Assembly: GCA_031268035.1 (NCBI GenBank)
Contig: JAIRXW010000031.1
Coordinates: 1-44,993, forward strand
Reading direction: 5' to 3'
From: Rickettsiales bacterium
GTDB taxonomy: Bacteria; Pseudomonadota; Alphaproteobacteria; Rickettsiales; UBA1997
Length of the DNA stretch: 44,993 nt
The translations under genes were made by a program, and so were the position numbers. The stretch's first letter is position 1. Every line of letters begins with the position of its first letter. The notes under the pieces are model-generated. The model ran no database searches. It saw only the letters and a program-made list of their open reading frames with translations, and was not told the origin of the DNA. This document shows positions 1-8,566 of the stretch, piece after piece.

Positions 1-239
1 TCTTCCTCTTCCTCTTCCTCTTCCTCTGATTCCTCTTTCTCCGACTCCTCTTCCTCTGATTCCTCTTTCTCCGACTCCTCTTCCTCTGATTCCTCTTTCT
101 CCGACTCCTCTTCCTCTGATTCCTCTTTCTCTGATTCCTCTTCCTCTTCCTCTTCCTCTTCCTCTTCCTCTTCCTCTTTTCCTTTCTTGGTTATGACTGA
201 TGTCTCGTTTATAGTTTCTTTGCTTCCTTTATCCGCCAT
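1..239 (-). CDS. Glu/Ser-rich low-complexity protein, N-terminal fragment cut by window edge
   Basis: The gene reads leftward off the window, so only about 79 N-terminal codons are seen. It starts with ATG at 239, preceded five bases away by a strong AAGGAG ribosome site (245-250 on this strand). The first 21 residues (MADKGSKETINETSVITKKG and on) are ordinary and polar. They are followed by a run of Glu and then a ten-residue Glu/Ser/Lys unit repeated about four times. No signal peptide, membrane segment or known domain is visible. The acidic repeat style resembles the Lys/Glu stretch of the protein at 26059-29901, so the two may belong to one family of repeat-bearing proteins, but this is inference. 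Function unknown. Confidence 0.75.
   Translation of the reverse strand, partial: MADKGSKETINETSVITKKGKEEEEEEEEEEEEEESEKEESEEEESEKEESEEEESEKEESEEEESEKEESEEEEEEEE
28..147. repeat. 30-bp tandem repeat, about four copies
   Basis: Units begin at 28, 58, 88 and 118. The first three are essentially identical and the fourth has diverged slightly. Each unit codes on the minus strand for ten Glu/Ser/Lys residues in the partial protein, and simple 6-bp repeats flank the array. The length is a multiple of three, so copy-number change would not shift the frame. Confidence 0.85.
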
Positions 240-279
240 ATATTCTCCTTTTTCAATTTTGTTGAAATTATGAGGATAG

Positions 280-306
280 ATTATATAATTATTATTTATA
301 AGTCAA
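280..306 (-). promoter_or_regulatory. Candidate promoter of the Glu-rich gene at 1-239
   Basis: On the minus strand a TTGACT -35 box (301-306) and a TATAAT -10 box (280-285) are separated by 15 bases. They lie about 40 bases upstream of the ATG at 239, in an AT-rich gap. The spacer is shorter than the usual 17, like the one in front of mraZ. Confidence 0.45.
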
Positions 307-444
307 CTGTTGGATTAAAAACTTCTGTATGAGTTTATAGTGTGGTAATTTAGCTATTTTACGCAATTTTAAACATATTTAGGGCGAGTAAAATTTTCTG
401 CGGGGTAATTTTTTTCATTATTTTTTTTATTATTTATATATTTT

Positions 445-1593
445 TTAATGGGTTTGCCCATAATTTTCATAATTTTTGATTCCGAATTCTTTCTTTGTGA
501 AAACCAACATACAGCCGGCTATCATGCTGGCGCCCAGCAGAGAAGAGCCACCGTAGCTCAGAAATGGAAGGGTTATGCCTTTGGTGGGCAGCAAATTCAT
601 GGAAACGCCTAGGTTCAGAGAGGTTTGCAGAATCAATAGAAGACTCAGTCCACTGATCGCTAGAAATTCATAGGTGTCTTTTCGTCGTTTTGCCTTCAGC
701 ATTGTTCTGGTGGCGATATGGAAATAGATCAGCACCAGCAGAAGAGCTATGATGAAGCCGAATTCCTCTGTGATGGCTGGGAATATGAAATCTGTGTGGC
801 TGTCGGGTATATGGTTTTTTATTTCTCCCTCTAGAAATCCTCTGCCGAGCCAACTGGCATTTTGGTATGCCAGCACTGATTCTCTGACCTGGTAGTGGGC
901 CCGGCCCATGTCTCTGATGCCAGCTAGAAAATTTGCTATTCTGCCCGAAACATGGGGAAATGTGAGGTAGGCTGTGGCCGATAGAACTGCAAAGACTGCA
1001 AGTAGATATAGGCAATGTACTAGGCCCAGAGAATCCAGCAGTAGTATCTGGGAGGAAAGCACTAGGCTAAGAAGTAGAAATGTGCCTATGTCTGGCTGTC
1101 TGAATATGAGTAGACTGGTGATAAAAATTAGAACCGCAGGGGCCAGCAGGGTTTTCGGGTCGTTGTTTTTGGAAAATTTATCTAGGAAATGGGCGAAAAA
1201 TAAAATGAGGGAAGGTTTTAGGAATTCTGATGGCTGCAGCGATAGACCGGCTATGTATAGCCATCTTCTGGCTCCCTTTATGGGTAGGCCGAAAAATGGC
1301 ACCAGGGCCAGGAGAAATAGGCTGCTATAGAATAGTGGAAGTGAGGCTGCTCTTATAGTTCCGATGCTCAGGTGGGCCAGTGATAGCAGGAGGATAAGAG
1401 ATACTATGGAAAAACTAATGTGGCGTTTGAAAAAATAGTAGCTGTCGACTCCAATTCTCTGGGCTACGGGGCTGCTGAAACTGTAGCTAAAAACACAACC
1501 CAGCACTAGCAGTAAACTAAATAGGAATAATAATTTTTTATCTAGGGATAGCCAGTTCCTTTGGACGAATGTAAGTCTATTTCTGGAGAACAA
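445..1593 (-). CDS. ftsW: Peptidoglycan glycosyltransferase FtsW (SEDS family)
   Basis: FtsW is the SEDS-family membrane glycosyltransferase that polymerises lipid II at the division septum together with FtsI. The 382-residue protein is almost wholly hydrophobic, with about ten membrane segments. SEDS signatures are visible: GARRW (107-111), QPSEF (120-124), QPDIGT (166-171), HTDF (266-269) and PTKG followed by PFLSYGG (336-349). The methionine-rich NLLPTKG form favours FtsW over RodA. The start used is TTG at 1593, with no good ribosome site and no ATG near the N-terminus, so the exact start is uncertain. It is divergent from rne and lies far from the mraZ-ftsI cluster at 30075-33342, showing that the dcw cluster is broken up. 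Confidence 0.88.
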   Translation of the reverse strand: MFSRNRLTFVQRNWLSLDKKLLFLFSLLLVLGCVFSYSFSSPVAQRIGVDSYYFFKRHISFSIVSLILLLSLAHLSIGTIRAASLPLFYSSLFLLALVPFFGLPIKGARRWLYIAGLSLQPSEFLKPSLILFFAHFLDKFSKNNDPKTLLAPAVLIFITSLLIFRQPDIGTFLLLSLVLSSQILLLDSLGLVHCLYLLAVFAVLSATAYLTFPHVSGRIANFLAGIRDMGRAHYQVRESVLAYQNASWLGRGFLEGEIKNHIPDSHTDFIFPAITEEFGFIIALLLVLIYFHIATRTMLKAKRRKDTYEFLAISGLSLLLILQTSLNLGVSMNLLPTKGITLPFLSYGGSSLLGASMIAGCMLVFTKKEFGIKNYENYGQTH

Positions 1594-1724
1594 GTTGTTT
1601 TTTAATTTAGCTAAAATAGTCTCTTGTGCAAATTTTATATGTTTTGAAACTACATTTCAATAGAACAGTTTTAGCACTTCCGGTTCTTCCGGAGGGTTGT
1701 GCGGTTAAGTTTAGAAGGTTAAGA

Positions 1725-3893
1725 ATGGGTAATAGGTTGTTGATAGACGCCGCCTTTCCAGAGGAAACGAGGGTGGCGGTGTTAAATGAAAAAAATATAT
1801 TGGAAAACGTTGATGTGGAGGCTTCTTCGGTCAAGCAGCTAAAGGGCAATGTCTATTTGGCGAAAATAATAAGGTTGGAGCCGTCTCTCCAGGCGGCCTT
1901 TATAAACTATGGGGGGGATAGGCACGGCTTTTTGCCAATGTCGGATATTCATCCGGACTATTATAATATACCCGAAGATCATAGGGGGGATCTCAGAGCC
2001 GTTAGATTTTTCTCTTCCGGTAAATCTGATCAGACTGAGGAATTCGAGGGCGGCGATGCGGTTTCGGAAGATGACTTCGCCGATGAGAATCTTGTGCGTC
2101 TAGACGGTAGTGGAGAGCCGATTATGGCGGTATACAATTCGGAATCGGCAGAAAATTTTGGAAATCCGGAAATCACCGACAGTGATGACGAAAATCTGGA
2201 GACTGCTATAAACTCCGAGGATCAGTACGTCGGGCAAAATATTTCCAGTGGAGCTGAGGAAATTGCCGATGAGGAGACTGAGCATGGAAGAAATAGCGAT
2301 TTCAGAAAATATAAGATAGAAAATGTTATGAGGGAAGGCCAGACTCTTCTGGTGCAGGTTCTAAAGGAGGAGCGGGGTAACAAAGGCGTCGCTCTAACCA
2401 CATACATATCTCTGGCTGGAAAATATTCTGTACTCATGGCAAACACCGAGGGTAAGGGTGGAATTTCGAGGAAAATTATAAATATTCGTGATCGAAAAAT
2501 TCTCAAGAATATACTTAATACCCTAAATTCGGAGAACGAAAGATCTCTCATCATTCGCACTGCCGGCATAGGAAGAAGGCCCGAAGATATTTCTAGGGAC
2601 TACGCCTATCTGATAGGTCTCTGGGATGCCATAAAAAATGTTTCTCTGAATTCCGAATCTCCGATGTTTATACATTCTGAGGATGATATTCTGAAGAGAA
2701 CCATAAGAGATCTCTATAGTGATAGAGTTAGCGAGATAATAGTGGAGGGCGCTAGTGCCTATAAAAACATAAAATCGCTTATAAAAACAATAATGCCCAG
2801 TGAAAATATCGTGGTGCAGCACTATGGCGAAAAAACACCTCTATTCCATAGATTCAGGGTGGAGGAGCAGATTGAACAGCTCTATAACAACAGAGTGGAT
2901 CTTGCCTCTGGCGGCTCTATAGTCATAGATCAAACGGAGGCTCTGGTGGCCATTGATGTCAATTCCGGTAAGTCGACAAGGGAGAGATCCATCGAGGAGA
3001 CGGCGCTGGCAACCAACATTGAGGCGGCTAGGGAGATTGCGCGACAATTGAGGTTGAGAAATATAGGTGGTCTGCTGGTGGTGGATTTTATAGATATGCA
3101 TGAGAGTAAAAATCGTAGGACCATAGAAAGGGTTCTGCGGGAGGAAACCGCTCTGGATAGAGCAAAAACTCAGATCGATAGGATATCAATATTTGGGCTA
3201 CTGGAGATATCAAGACAGCGTGTCCAGGCGGGCATATATGAGAGTGTCAATGAAAAATGCCCAAAATGTGATGGACACGGTACAATTCGTTCTAGATATA
3301 TGATAGCCAATAATATTCTACGATCGGTGAAGGTTGCCTCCAAGGATAGATTTGTCAGAGTAGTTGAGGTTAGTGCGGCTAGTTCGGTTGTTAACTTTAT
3401 ACTGAATTATCGCAGACGTGAGTTGATGGACATAGAGAAGAATTATGGTATAACTGTAGTCATCACGGCCAATGATGATATCAACGGTGTATTCGATCTA
3501 AAAAAGAGAAGTTCTCTCACCGACCAGGAGAGGGCTAATTCGCATCCAACCCAGAATATTGGGAAGGTTAATAGAACCTTTGAGGACGAAATTTTCTATG
3601 GCGCTGCCGATACCCCACATTTTTCCGACGATTGTTACTACGATAAAAATAACGATAAAAATAACGATAAAAAATATGGTCAGAATACGAATTCAAACAG
3701 CAGAAACATAGTTGCCAAAGAGAAAAACAGTAAAATGACCAGAGAAAAATCTCACAGTGGTAGTTTTTCCTACAGAGCGAAAAACAGTGGCCAGTCTCCC
3801 GAGAGAAAGCCGTTGTCTAGAGAATCCGGGCAGAAAAGCAGTGGCGGGCTGCTATCAAAAATAAAAAATCTATTTGGATTTGGGCGGCGCTAG
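1725..3893 (+). CDS. rne: Ribonuclease E/G family endoribonuclease
   Basis: This is the single-strand-specific endoribonuclease of mRNA decay and rRNA/tRNA maturation. The ATG at 1725 has AGAAGG upstream and gives the family start MGNRLLIDA; an upstream in-frame TTG/ATG extension is not supported. The protein is 722 residues. It has an S1 domain split by a long acidic insertion (about residues 100-200), as in other alphaproteobacterial RNase E. The catalytic aspartates are D411 (IDVNSG) and D454 (VDFIDM), 43 residues apart as in E. coli. A Zn-link CPKC is at 512-515. The C-terminal tail is Ser/Lys/Asn-rich and disordered, ending in a short amphipathic SKIKNLFGF segment followed by Arg. It is far shorter than the degradosome scaffold of E. 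coli. It converges on pgm with a 21-base gap. Confidence 0.93.
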   Translation: MGNRLLIDAAFPEETRVAVLNEKNILENVDVEASSVKQLKGNVYLAKIIRLEPSLQAAFINYGGDRHGFLPMSDIHPDYYNIPEDHRGDLRAVRFFSSGKSDQTEEFEGGDAVSEDDFADENLVRLDGSGEPIMAVYNSESAENFGNPEITDSDDENLETAINSEDQYVGQNISSGAEEIADEETEHGRNSDFRKYKIENVMREGQTLLVQVLKEERGNKGVALTTYISLAGKYSVLMANTEGKGGISRKIINIRDRKILKNILNTLNSENERSLIIRTAGIGRRPEDISRDYAYLIGLWDAIKNVSLNSESPMFIHSEDDILKRTIRDLYSDRVSEIIVEGASAYKNIKSLIKTIMPSENIVVQHYGEKTPLFHRFRVEEQIEQLYNNRVDLASGGSIVIDQTEALVAIDVNSGKSTRERSIEETALATNIEAAREIARQLRLRNIGGLLVVDFIDMHESKNRRTIERVLREETALDRAKTQIDRISIFGLLEISRQRVQAGIYESVNEKCPKCDGHGTIRSRYMIANNILRSVKVASKDRFVRVVEVSAASSVVNFILNYRRRELMDIEKNYGITVVITANDDINGVFDLKKRSSLTDQERANSHPTQNIGKVNRTFEDEIFYGAADTPHFSDDCYYDKNNDKNNDKKYGQNTNSNSRNIVAKEKNSKMTREKSHSGSFSYRAKNSGQSPERKPLSRESGQKSSGGLLSKIKNLFGFGRR

Positions 3894-3914
3894 TTTTAGT
3901 GTGGGCAATTCCCC

Positions 3915-5303
3915 TCAGCTGAAGCTCACATCATAGCCACTTAGCTGCAGCTGCTCTCTTAGCTCCTTTTTGCATTCTTCGAGACCTGCCGGGCTGAGAG
4001 CTTCACAGCGGACAGTCATATTGGGGCCGGTGCTGGACTCCCTACAGAGCCACCAGCCGTCTCCTCTGTTCACTCTAACGCCGTCCACGGTGCAGATGTC
4101 TCTCCCCTGTTTTTTGATTCTTTCGGCTATATCTCTTGGTACCTGACCCTTTTCCAAATCACTGGATTTTATAGATATTTTCTTTGTGGAGAATGTTTTT
4201 GGGAGGCTCTTTCTAATGTCTGTGATGGTTTCAGATTTATTTGCCATGATGTTGATTAGTTTTATCGAAGCATAGAGTGCATCGTCATAGTTATGATTTT
4301 CTCCAAAAAATATGTGCCCGCTGGTTTCTCCGGCTAATTCTATGGCATCAGATTTCATCTTTGCCTTCTGGATGGAGTGGCCGGGCTTCCACATGATCGG
4401 TATCCCGCCCCTTTCGGCGATATCATTGTACAGTACTAGGCTAGATGAAATTTCCGACATAACCTGTTTGCCCGGGTTGTTTTTCAGATATTCCCGGGCG
4501 AAGATGCAGAGCAATTGGTCGCCGTAGAGTAGAAAACCTTCGCCATCCACAACGCCGATTCTATCCCCATCGCCGTCGAATCCTATTCCGAAATCACAAT
4601 TATTCCTGACGACAGCTTCGGAAAGCATTTTCATATTTTCAGGCTCCTCCGGGTTTGGGTGATGATTCGGAAAATTTGGATCGATTTCACCGCATATGAC
4701 AATGTTTTCGCAGGGCAATTTTTCTAGAAAATCATCGAGAACGGCCGCCACAGTGGCGTTAGCTGGATCCCAGCATATCTTCAGTTTCCGCTTTGGATTT
4801 TTCTCCAGGACGCCCATCAGAAATTCTATGTAGTCTTTTTTCACTCTGGTTTCCTCACTGCTGCCGGGTTGGTCGGCTCCAAAGAAGGCGCCAGTTTTGG
4901 CTATTGTGCCAAGTCGCTTTATAGCATCACCCCATATTGGATCCTCATTGGTTAGCATTTTGAAGCCATTGTACTCCGGAGGATTGTGAGAGGCAGTTAC
5001 GATTAGGCCAGCATCTTTGACGAGTCTATGGATAGCAAAATAGATCATTGGGGTTGGAGCCAGACCTATATTCACAACATCTATGCCACATTCCACTAGA
5101 CCCCGGGTCGCCTCTTCGGCATAGGCACTAGACGTTTGTCTCACATCATAGCCAATGACACAGGATTTTTTGGAAAGACTCTGCAGAAGGGTTCCGTAGC
5201 TTTTTCCAATAAAATAGGCATCCAATTCATTTAAATTTTTGCCCACAACTCCCCTAATGTCGTATTGCTTCAGTATAGATTCATCAAATGTGTGTGTGTA
5301 CAT
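3915..5303 (-). CDS. Phosphomannomutase/phosphoglucomutase (AlgC-like)
   Basis: An alpha-D-phosphohexomutase that interconverts hexose 1- and 6-phosphates and supplies sugar nucleotides for surface polysaccharide. All four family sites are present in 462 residues: catalytic phosphoserine S105 in TASHNP, the metal loop DGDGDR (243-248), the sugar-binding GETSGH (325-330) and the phosphate-binding RESSTGPN (421-428). The motifs fit the bifunctional PMM/PGM group rather than GlmM, which is encoded separately at 12115-13497. The ATG at 5303 is preceded by a GGGGGA ribosome site. It lies 13 bases downstream of ilvN in the same direction, so the two may be co-transcribed. Confidence 0.9.
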   Translation of the reverse strand: MYTHTFDESILKQYDIRGVVGKNLNELDAYFIGKSYGTLLQSLSKKSCVIGYDVRQTSSAYAEEATRGLVECGIDVVNIGLAPTPMIYFAIHRLVKDAGLIVTASHNPPEYNGFKMLTNEDPIWGDAIKRLGTIAKTGAFFGADQPGSSEETRVKKDYIEFLMGVLEKNPKRKLKICWDPANATVAAVLDDFLEKLPCENIVICGEIDPNFPNHHPNPEEPENMKMLSEAVVRNNCDFGIGFDGDGDRIGVVDGEGFLLYGDQLLCIFAREYLKNNPGKQVMSEISSSLVLYNDIAERGGIPIMWKPGHSIQKAKMKSDAIELAGETSGHIFFGENHNYDDALYASIKLINIMANKSETITDIRKSLPKTFSTKKISIKSSDLEKGQVPRDIAERIKKQGRDICTVDGVRVNRGDGWWLCRESSTGPNMTVRCEALSPAGLEECKKELREQLQLSGYDVSFS

Positions 5304-5316
5304 TTTTCCCCCGTGG

Positions 5317-5847
5317 CTATAGATTCGTGTTTATGAGGTCGTCGATATATTCATCTGTACTCATTGCAACCATGCCGCTCCTAGAAAGTTCTATCTGCTT
5401 AGTTATTTTCACAGCTCTGTTGACGAAATCATTTATATGCTCTTCGCTATCCTCCAGAGCGAATATAGTTGTATTCTCATTGCTGAAGGCAATTCTTCCA
5501 CCAAAATCAGTGATTAGGTTCATCACATTGGCAAATTTGGAGTTTTCTGCAAGAATCTTGATTAGGCAGAGTTCCTTTTCCACATAGCCGCTATTCGTTT
5601 TAAAATTTACCAGTTTTAGGACGGTTTCTTGCCCAAGAAGTTCCTCGCACACCTTCTCCACCTCAGCCTTGTCCCCTTCCAGATAGGCTATTATTTTTTG
5701 TATTTTGTTTTTCTCATCGGCCGCCGATAGAGTCAGTCGGAGAATATTTATACCATGTTCGGCAAAAAATGTCGAAATTAAAGCTAGCTGGCCCTTTATA
5801 TTTGGCACCAGCACAGTCACTAGGCTTCTCTCTGACTTTTCTGACAT
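5317..5847 (-). CDS. ilvN: Acetolactate synthase small (regulatory) subunit
   Basis: This is the regulatory subunit of acetohydroxyacid synthase, the first shared enzyme of branched-chain amino acid synthesis; it activates the large subunit and confers valine feedback. The 176 residues show an N-terminal ACT domain (about 9-80, beginning TVLVPN and GQLALIS) and the second domain starting at the diagnostic YVEKELCLIKI, ending with the family-typical SRSGMVAMS. The reading frame is intact. The catalytic partner IlvB is not in the window, and the neighbours (pgm, cca) are unrelated, which is unusual since ilvB and ilvN are normally adjacent. There is no clear ribosome site; a TATAAT (5871-5876 on this strand) lies just upstream, suggesting a very short leader. 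Confidence 0.85.
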   Translation of the reverse strand: MSEKSERSLVTVLVPNIKGQLALISTFFAEHGINILRLTLSAADEKNKIQKIIAYLEGDKAEVEKVCEELLGQETVLKLVNFKTNSGYVEKELCLIKILAENSKFANVMNLITDFGGRIAFSNENTTIFALEDSEEHINDFVNRAVKITKQIELSRSGMVAMSTDEYIDDLINTNL

Positions 5848-5923
5848 ATGCGTATGTTACATATAATAATATTATATATGGTATAATAATGTCCCAAAAT
5901 TGCAACCCCCTAGAGCGATAGTT

Positions 5924-7147
5924 TCATACTTTAGTTTTCAATATTTCTATAATTTCTTCTCTGTTCAGTTTAAAATCATATTTTATAAAGATATCTCTGG
6001 CCATTTTTATAAATTTACCATACTCCCTTTTATTTGTAAAACCATGTTCCAACAGATCTTCCCCTCCTAGGCGGAATTCTGGAATTTTTGTTTTCTCCAG
6101 AACATCCAGACACTCACCATAGCTAGGCGTAAAATTACTGCATAGAGAAATCATAGCTACAGTTTTTGTCAGAGCAGCGTCTCCCAGCTCGAAGAGTAAT
6201 TTTTTCATTTCCCCGGGGCTTTCTAGATTTTCTGGGATATTTTTTAAAATCAGATCGAGGTAATTTTTTTCCTTTCTAGTCAGTTTGAGATTGCATTCTA
6301 GGGTATTTTTATTTTTCAAAAGAGCCAGTACAAATAGGTAGTTATAGTCAAAATTAAGATGGAATTTGAGTGAATAAAATATTTCCAGAGCATTAAAATC
6401 TAATTTTCCTTTATAATCAAATATTTTTTGTAGAATTCCACAGCGCTCCATGGTTTTCAGGGACTTCAGTGGGTAATTACTCTCCAAGAGTTTGCGCATC
6501 TCCTCGGTGATCCTTTCCCCGGATAGTTTTTTTATTTTATCTCTGTGTTTTTTACAGGCCGCTAGAGCTCTGTAGTCCATAAAATAGCAGTAGCCAGAGT
6601 AGAACCTAAAGAATCTCAGTATTCGCAGATGATCCTCCAGTATTCTCTTTTCGGGGTCCCCTATGAATCTCAGGAGGCCCTTTTTTAAATCCCTAATCCC
6701 ATTAAAATAGTCCCACACCTCTAAACTAGGGCCGCAGTAGAGAGCATTGAAAGTGAAATCTCTACGTTCGGCATCTTCTCTGTAGTCCTCGGTGAATTCA
6801 ACCATCGCATGTCTGCCGTCGGGTGCTAGGTCTCTTCGGAGAGTGGTAATTTCAAATTTTTTGTCTCCTAGAATGGCGGTTATGGTCCCAAATTTTTTAC
6901 CGGTATTTAGATACTCTATTCCATGCTTGTCCAGAATGGCGGTCAGTTGGTCGGGCCTGTACTTTGTTGCTAGATCGTAGTCAGCTATTTTTTTGCCCAC
7001 AATGGAATCTCTAATACAGCCTCCCACCAGCATCAGTTCATTATTATTTCTATAGAGAATTTGGAAAAGATATTTTATTTCTTTCGTAAGGATACTTTCG
7101 TTCAGCCGCATTTGGAGTTGTCGGAAACATTTTAGACAATGCTGCAA
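5924..7147 (-). CDS. cca: CCA tRNA nucleotidyltransferase / poly(A) polymerase family
   Basis: Adds or repairs the 3' CCA end of tRNAs. The nucleotidyltransferase core is clear: LVGGCIRD followed by the metal-binding D56 and D58 (ADYDLA), the RRD motif at 128-130 in ERRDFTFNA, and the helix DHLRILRFFRF after it. The remaining roughly 200 residues are the helical RNA-binding part. The total of 407 residues is normal for the alphaproteobacterial class II enzyme. The TTG at 7147 is chosen because AGAAGGA sits six bases upstream; the first ATG (codon 13) has no such site. It is divergent from folA with a 66-base gap. A poly(A) polymerase role cannot be excluded by sequence reading alone. Confidence 0.9.
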   Translation of the reverse strand: MQHCLKCFRQLQMRLNESILTKEIKYLFQILYRNNNELMLVGGCIRDSIVGKKIADYDLATKYRPDQLTAILDKHGIEYLNTGKKFGTITAILGDKKFEITTLRRDLAPDGRHAMVEFTEDYREDAERRDFTFNALYCGPSLEVWDYFNGIRDLKKGLLRFIGDPEKRILEDHLRILRFFRFYSGYCYFMDYRALAACKKHRDKIKKLSGERITEEMRKLLESNYPLKSLKTMERCGILQKIFDYKGKLDFNALEIFYSLKFHLNFDYNYLFVLALLKNKNTLECNLKLTRKEKNYLDLILKNIPENLESPGEMKKLLFELGDAALTKTVAMISLCSNFTPSYGECLDVLEKTKIPEFRLGGEDLLEHGFTNKREYGKFIKMARDIFIKYDFKLNREEIIEILKTKV

Positions 7148-7161
7148 CTTATATCCTTCTA

Positions 7162-7189
7162 TTGCAAGAAAATTTTACCTCTATAGAAT
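7162..7189 (+). promoter_or_regulatory. Candidate folA promoter
   Basis: TTGCAA (7162-7167) and TAGAAT (7184-7189) are separated by 16 bases. They end 24 bases before the folA ATG, within the short gap between the divergent cca and folA genes. Confidence 0.4.
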
Positions 7190-7213
7190 CGCCAGGTCAG
7201 ATTTTTTTTATCC

Positions 7214-7711
7214 ATGATAATAACAATAGTGGCTGCCATCGGCAAAAATAGACAACTCGGGCTGAATGGCAAACTCATCTGGAAAATAGAGGAGGACATG
7301 AAAAATTTTAAAAATTTAACCATGAATCACCACCTGCTGATGGGCAGAAAAACATTCCAGTCCATAGGCAGGGCCCTGCCGCACAGAGAAAATCTAGTGG
7401 TGAGTAGAAAAACGGATCTAGCCGTGGATGGCGCCCATATTTTTTCCTCTCCTCTAGAGGCTGTAAATTTTGCGGATAATGGCGGCGAATCAGAGTTATT
7501 TGTCCTAGGGGGGGCAACTATCTATGAGTTTTTTCTCTCCAGAGAGCTGGCCAACAAAATGTATCTGACAGAGGTTGACTATGAGGGGGTTGCCGATGTG
7601 TTCTTTCCAAAATTCAATGGGGAAGAGTGGAACGTTGTGGCCACCCATCCCTTCGAAAGGAACAGTAAAAATGAATATGATGGTGTCATTAAAACTCTGG
7701 TGAAAAACTAA
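7214..7711 (+). CDS. folA: Dihydrofolate reductase
   Basis: Reduces dihydrofolate to tetrahydrofolate with NADPH. The 165-residue protein starts with the typical strand ITIVAAIGKNRQLG, followed by W23 and the substrate-protonating acid D28 (equivalent to Asp27 of E. coli). The NADPH-binding MGRKTFQSIG and the C-terminal YDGVIKTLVKN are present, and the length matches the family. There is no clear ribosome site before the ATG. It converges on virB9 and the two stop codons overlap by three bases, leaving no room for a terminator between them. folC, another folate gene, is at 39209-40510. Confidence 0.93.
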   Translation: MIITIVAAIGKNRQLGLNGKLIWKIEEDMKNFKNLTMNHHLLMGRKTFQSIGRALPHRENLVVSRKTDLAVDGAHIFSSPLEAVNFADNGGESELFVLGGATIYEFFLSRELANKMYLTEVDYEGVADVFFPKFNGEEWNVVATHPFERNSKNEYDGVIKTLVKN

Positions 7712-8553
7712 TCTAACATTGTGCCATTAAACACACAGACAATGTTGTCGGAGATTCTGAGGGAAAATTGAAGCTGCACCGTGTTCACAACCACATAGGG
7801 TCCATCTATTATATATTCAAGCTGTGTTTCTTTTCCGTAGATATCTACCGCGTAGATGTTAGGAATGACATTGTTATTTTCAAATTCGAAATAGGTACTC
7901 AGACCATCGTCAAAGGCTTTCAGTAACCCTATGGTTTTATTGTTGGTGGTGGTCATCAGGTAATCAAAATTCAGTACTGTCCCCGTTTTAAAATTGTTCA
8001 GAACCCTGCCCATACTATCTCCGTCCTTTGGGGCGACGTCCTTTAGAGTACTGTAGCTAGCATTTGGCATTTTAGGAATTTTAAAGTTATTGTCCGGATA
8101 AAAAAAACGAACAGAATATATCAACTCCTCATCTCCCTTGTTTTCATAGCTATCGGCTTTTAGTTGGAACATGTAGGTTCTTTTTGAAGTTATAATGGTC
8201 ATGTTCGTGCTAGTGTTTATCTGCATTGGCCTTATAAATATCCGTTTTCCCACGGGAGTTATCTTCCAGGGAAACGATTCTCCGAGAGATATTATTTCTA
8301 TTTCTTCGCCCTCCTCGAGCTCTATGAATGATTGGAAACCATAGTGGAATGTTAATTCAATCACCTCGTTTGGGTTATACACTATGGTTTTTATTCTAGA
8401 GTCTATGGTGGTGGGCATATCAGTTCCCATTGCGGCAACTTCCCTTGGTTTTAAAATTTTGGTGAAAACCCAAAGAAGGCACATAATTACAAAAAATCTA
8501 GTCGCTCTGCTATGTTCGTTCATTCCTCTGTAAACGGTCCCTTTATTTTGCAT
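7708..8553 (-). CDS. virB9: Type IV secretion system protein VirB9
   Basis: VirB9 forms part of the outer-membrane core complex of type IV secretion systems with VirB7 and VirB10. This 281-residue protein has an N-terminal hydrophobic export segment (about 18-32, in FFVIMCLLWVF). The conserved first domain contains FHYGFQSFIELEEGEEI, then ISLGES, VGKRIFIRP and TNMTIITSKRTYMFQL, and a C-terminal beta domain with a DGPYVVVN-type segment typical of VirB9/TrbG/CagX follows. The start at 8553 leaves 13 bases after virB8; ATG at codon 11 is an alternative but its purine stretch abuts the start. No virB10, virB11 or virD4 follows; folA lies downstream on the other strand. Confidence 0.88.
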   Translation of the reverse strand: MQNKGTVYRGMNEHSRATRFFVIMCLLWVFTKILKPREVAAMGTDMPTTIDSRIKTIVYNPNEVIELTFHYGFQSFIELEEGEEIEIISLGESFPWKITPVGKRIFIRPMQINTSTNMTIITSKRTYMFQLKADSYENKGDEELIYSVRFFYPDNNFKIPKMPNASYSTLKDVAPKDGDSMGRVLNNFKTGTVLNFDYLMTTTNNKTIGLLKAFDDGLSTYFEFENNNVIPNIYAVDIYGKETQLEYIIDGPYVVVNTVQLQFSLRISDNIVCVFNGTMLD

Positions 8554-8566
8554 AATTTCTGAAGCA

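Noticed and set aside
28..147. Possible CRISPR-like array
   Set aside because: The 30-bp units are directly contiguous with no spacers and are in frame with a coding sequence.
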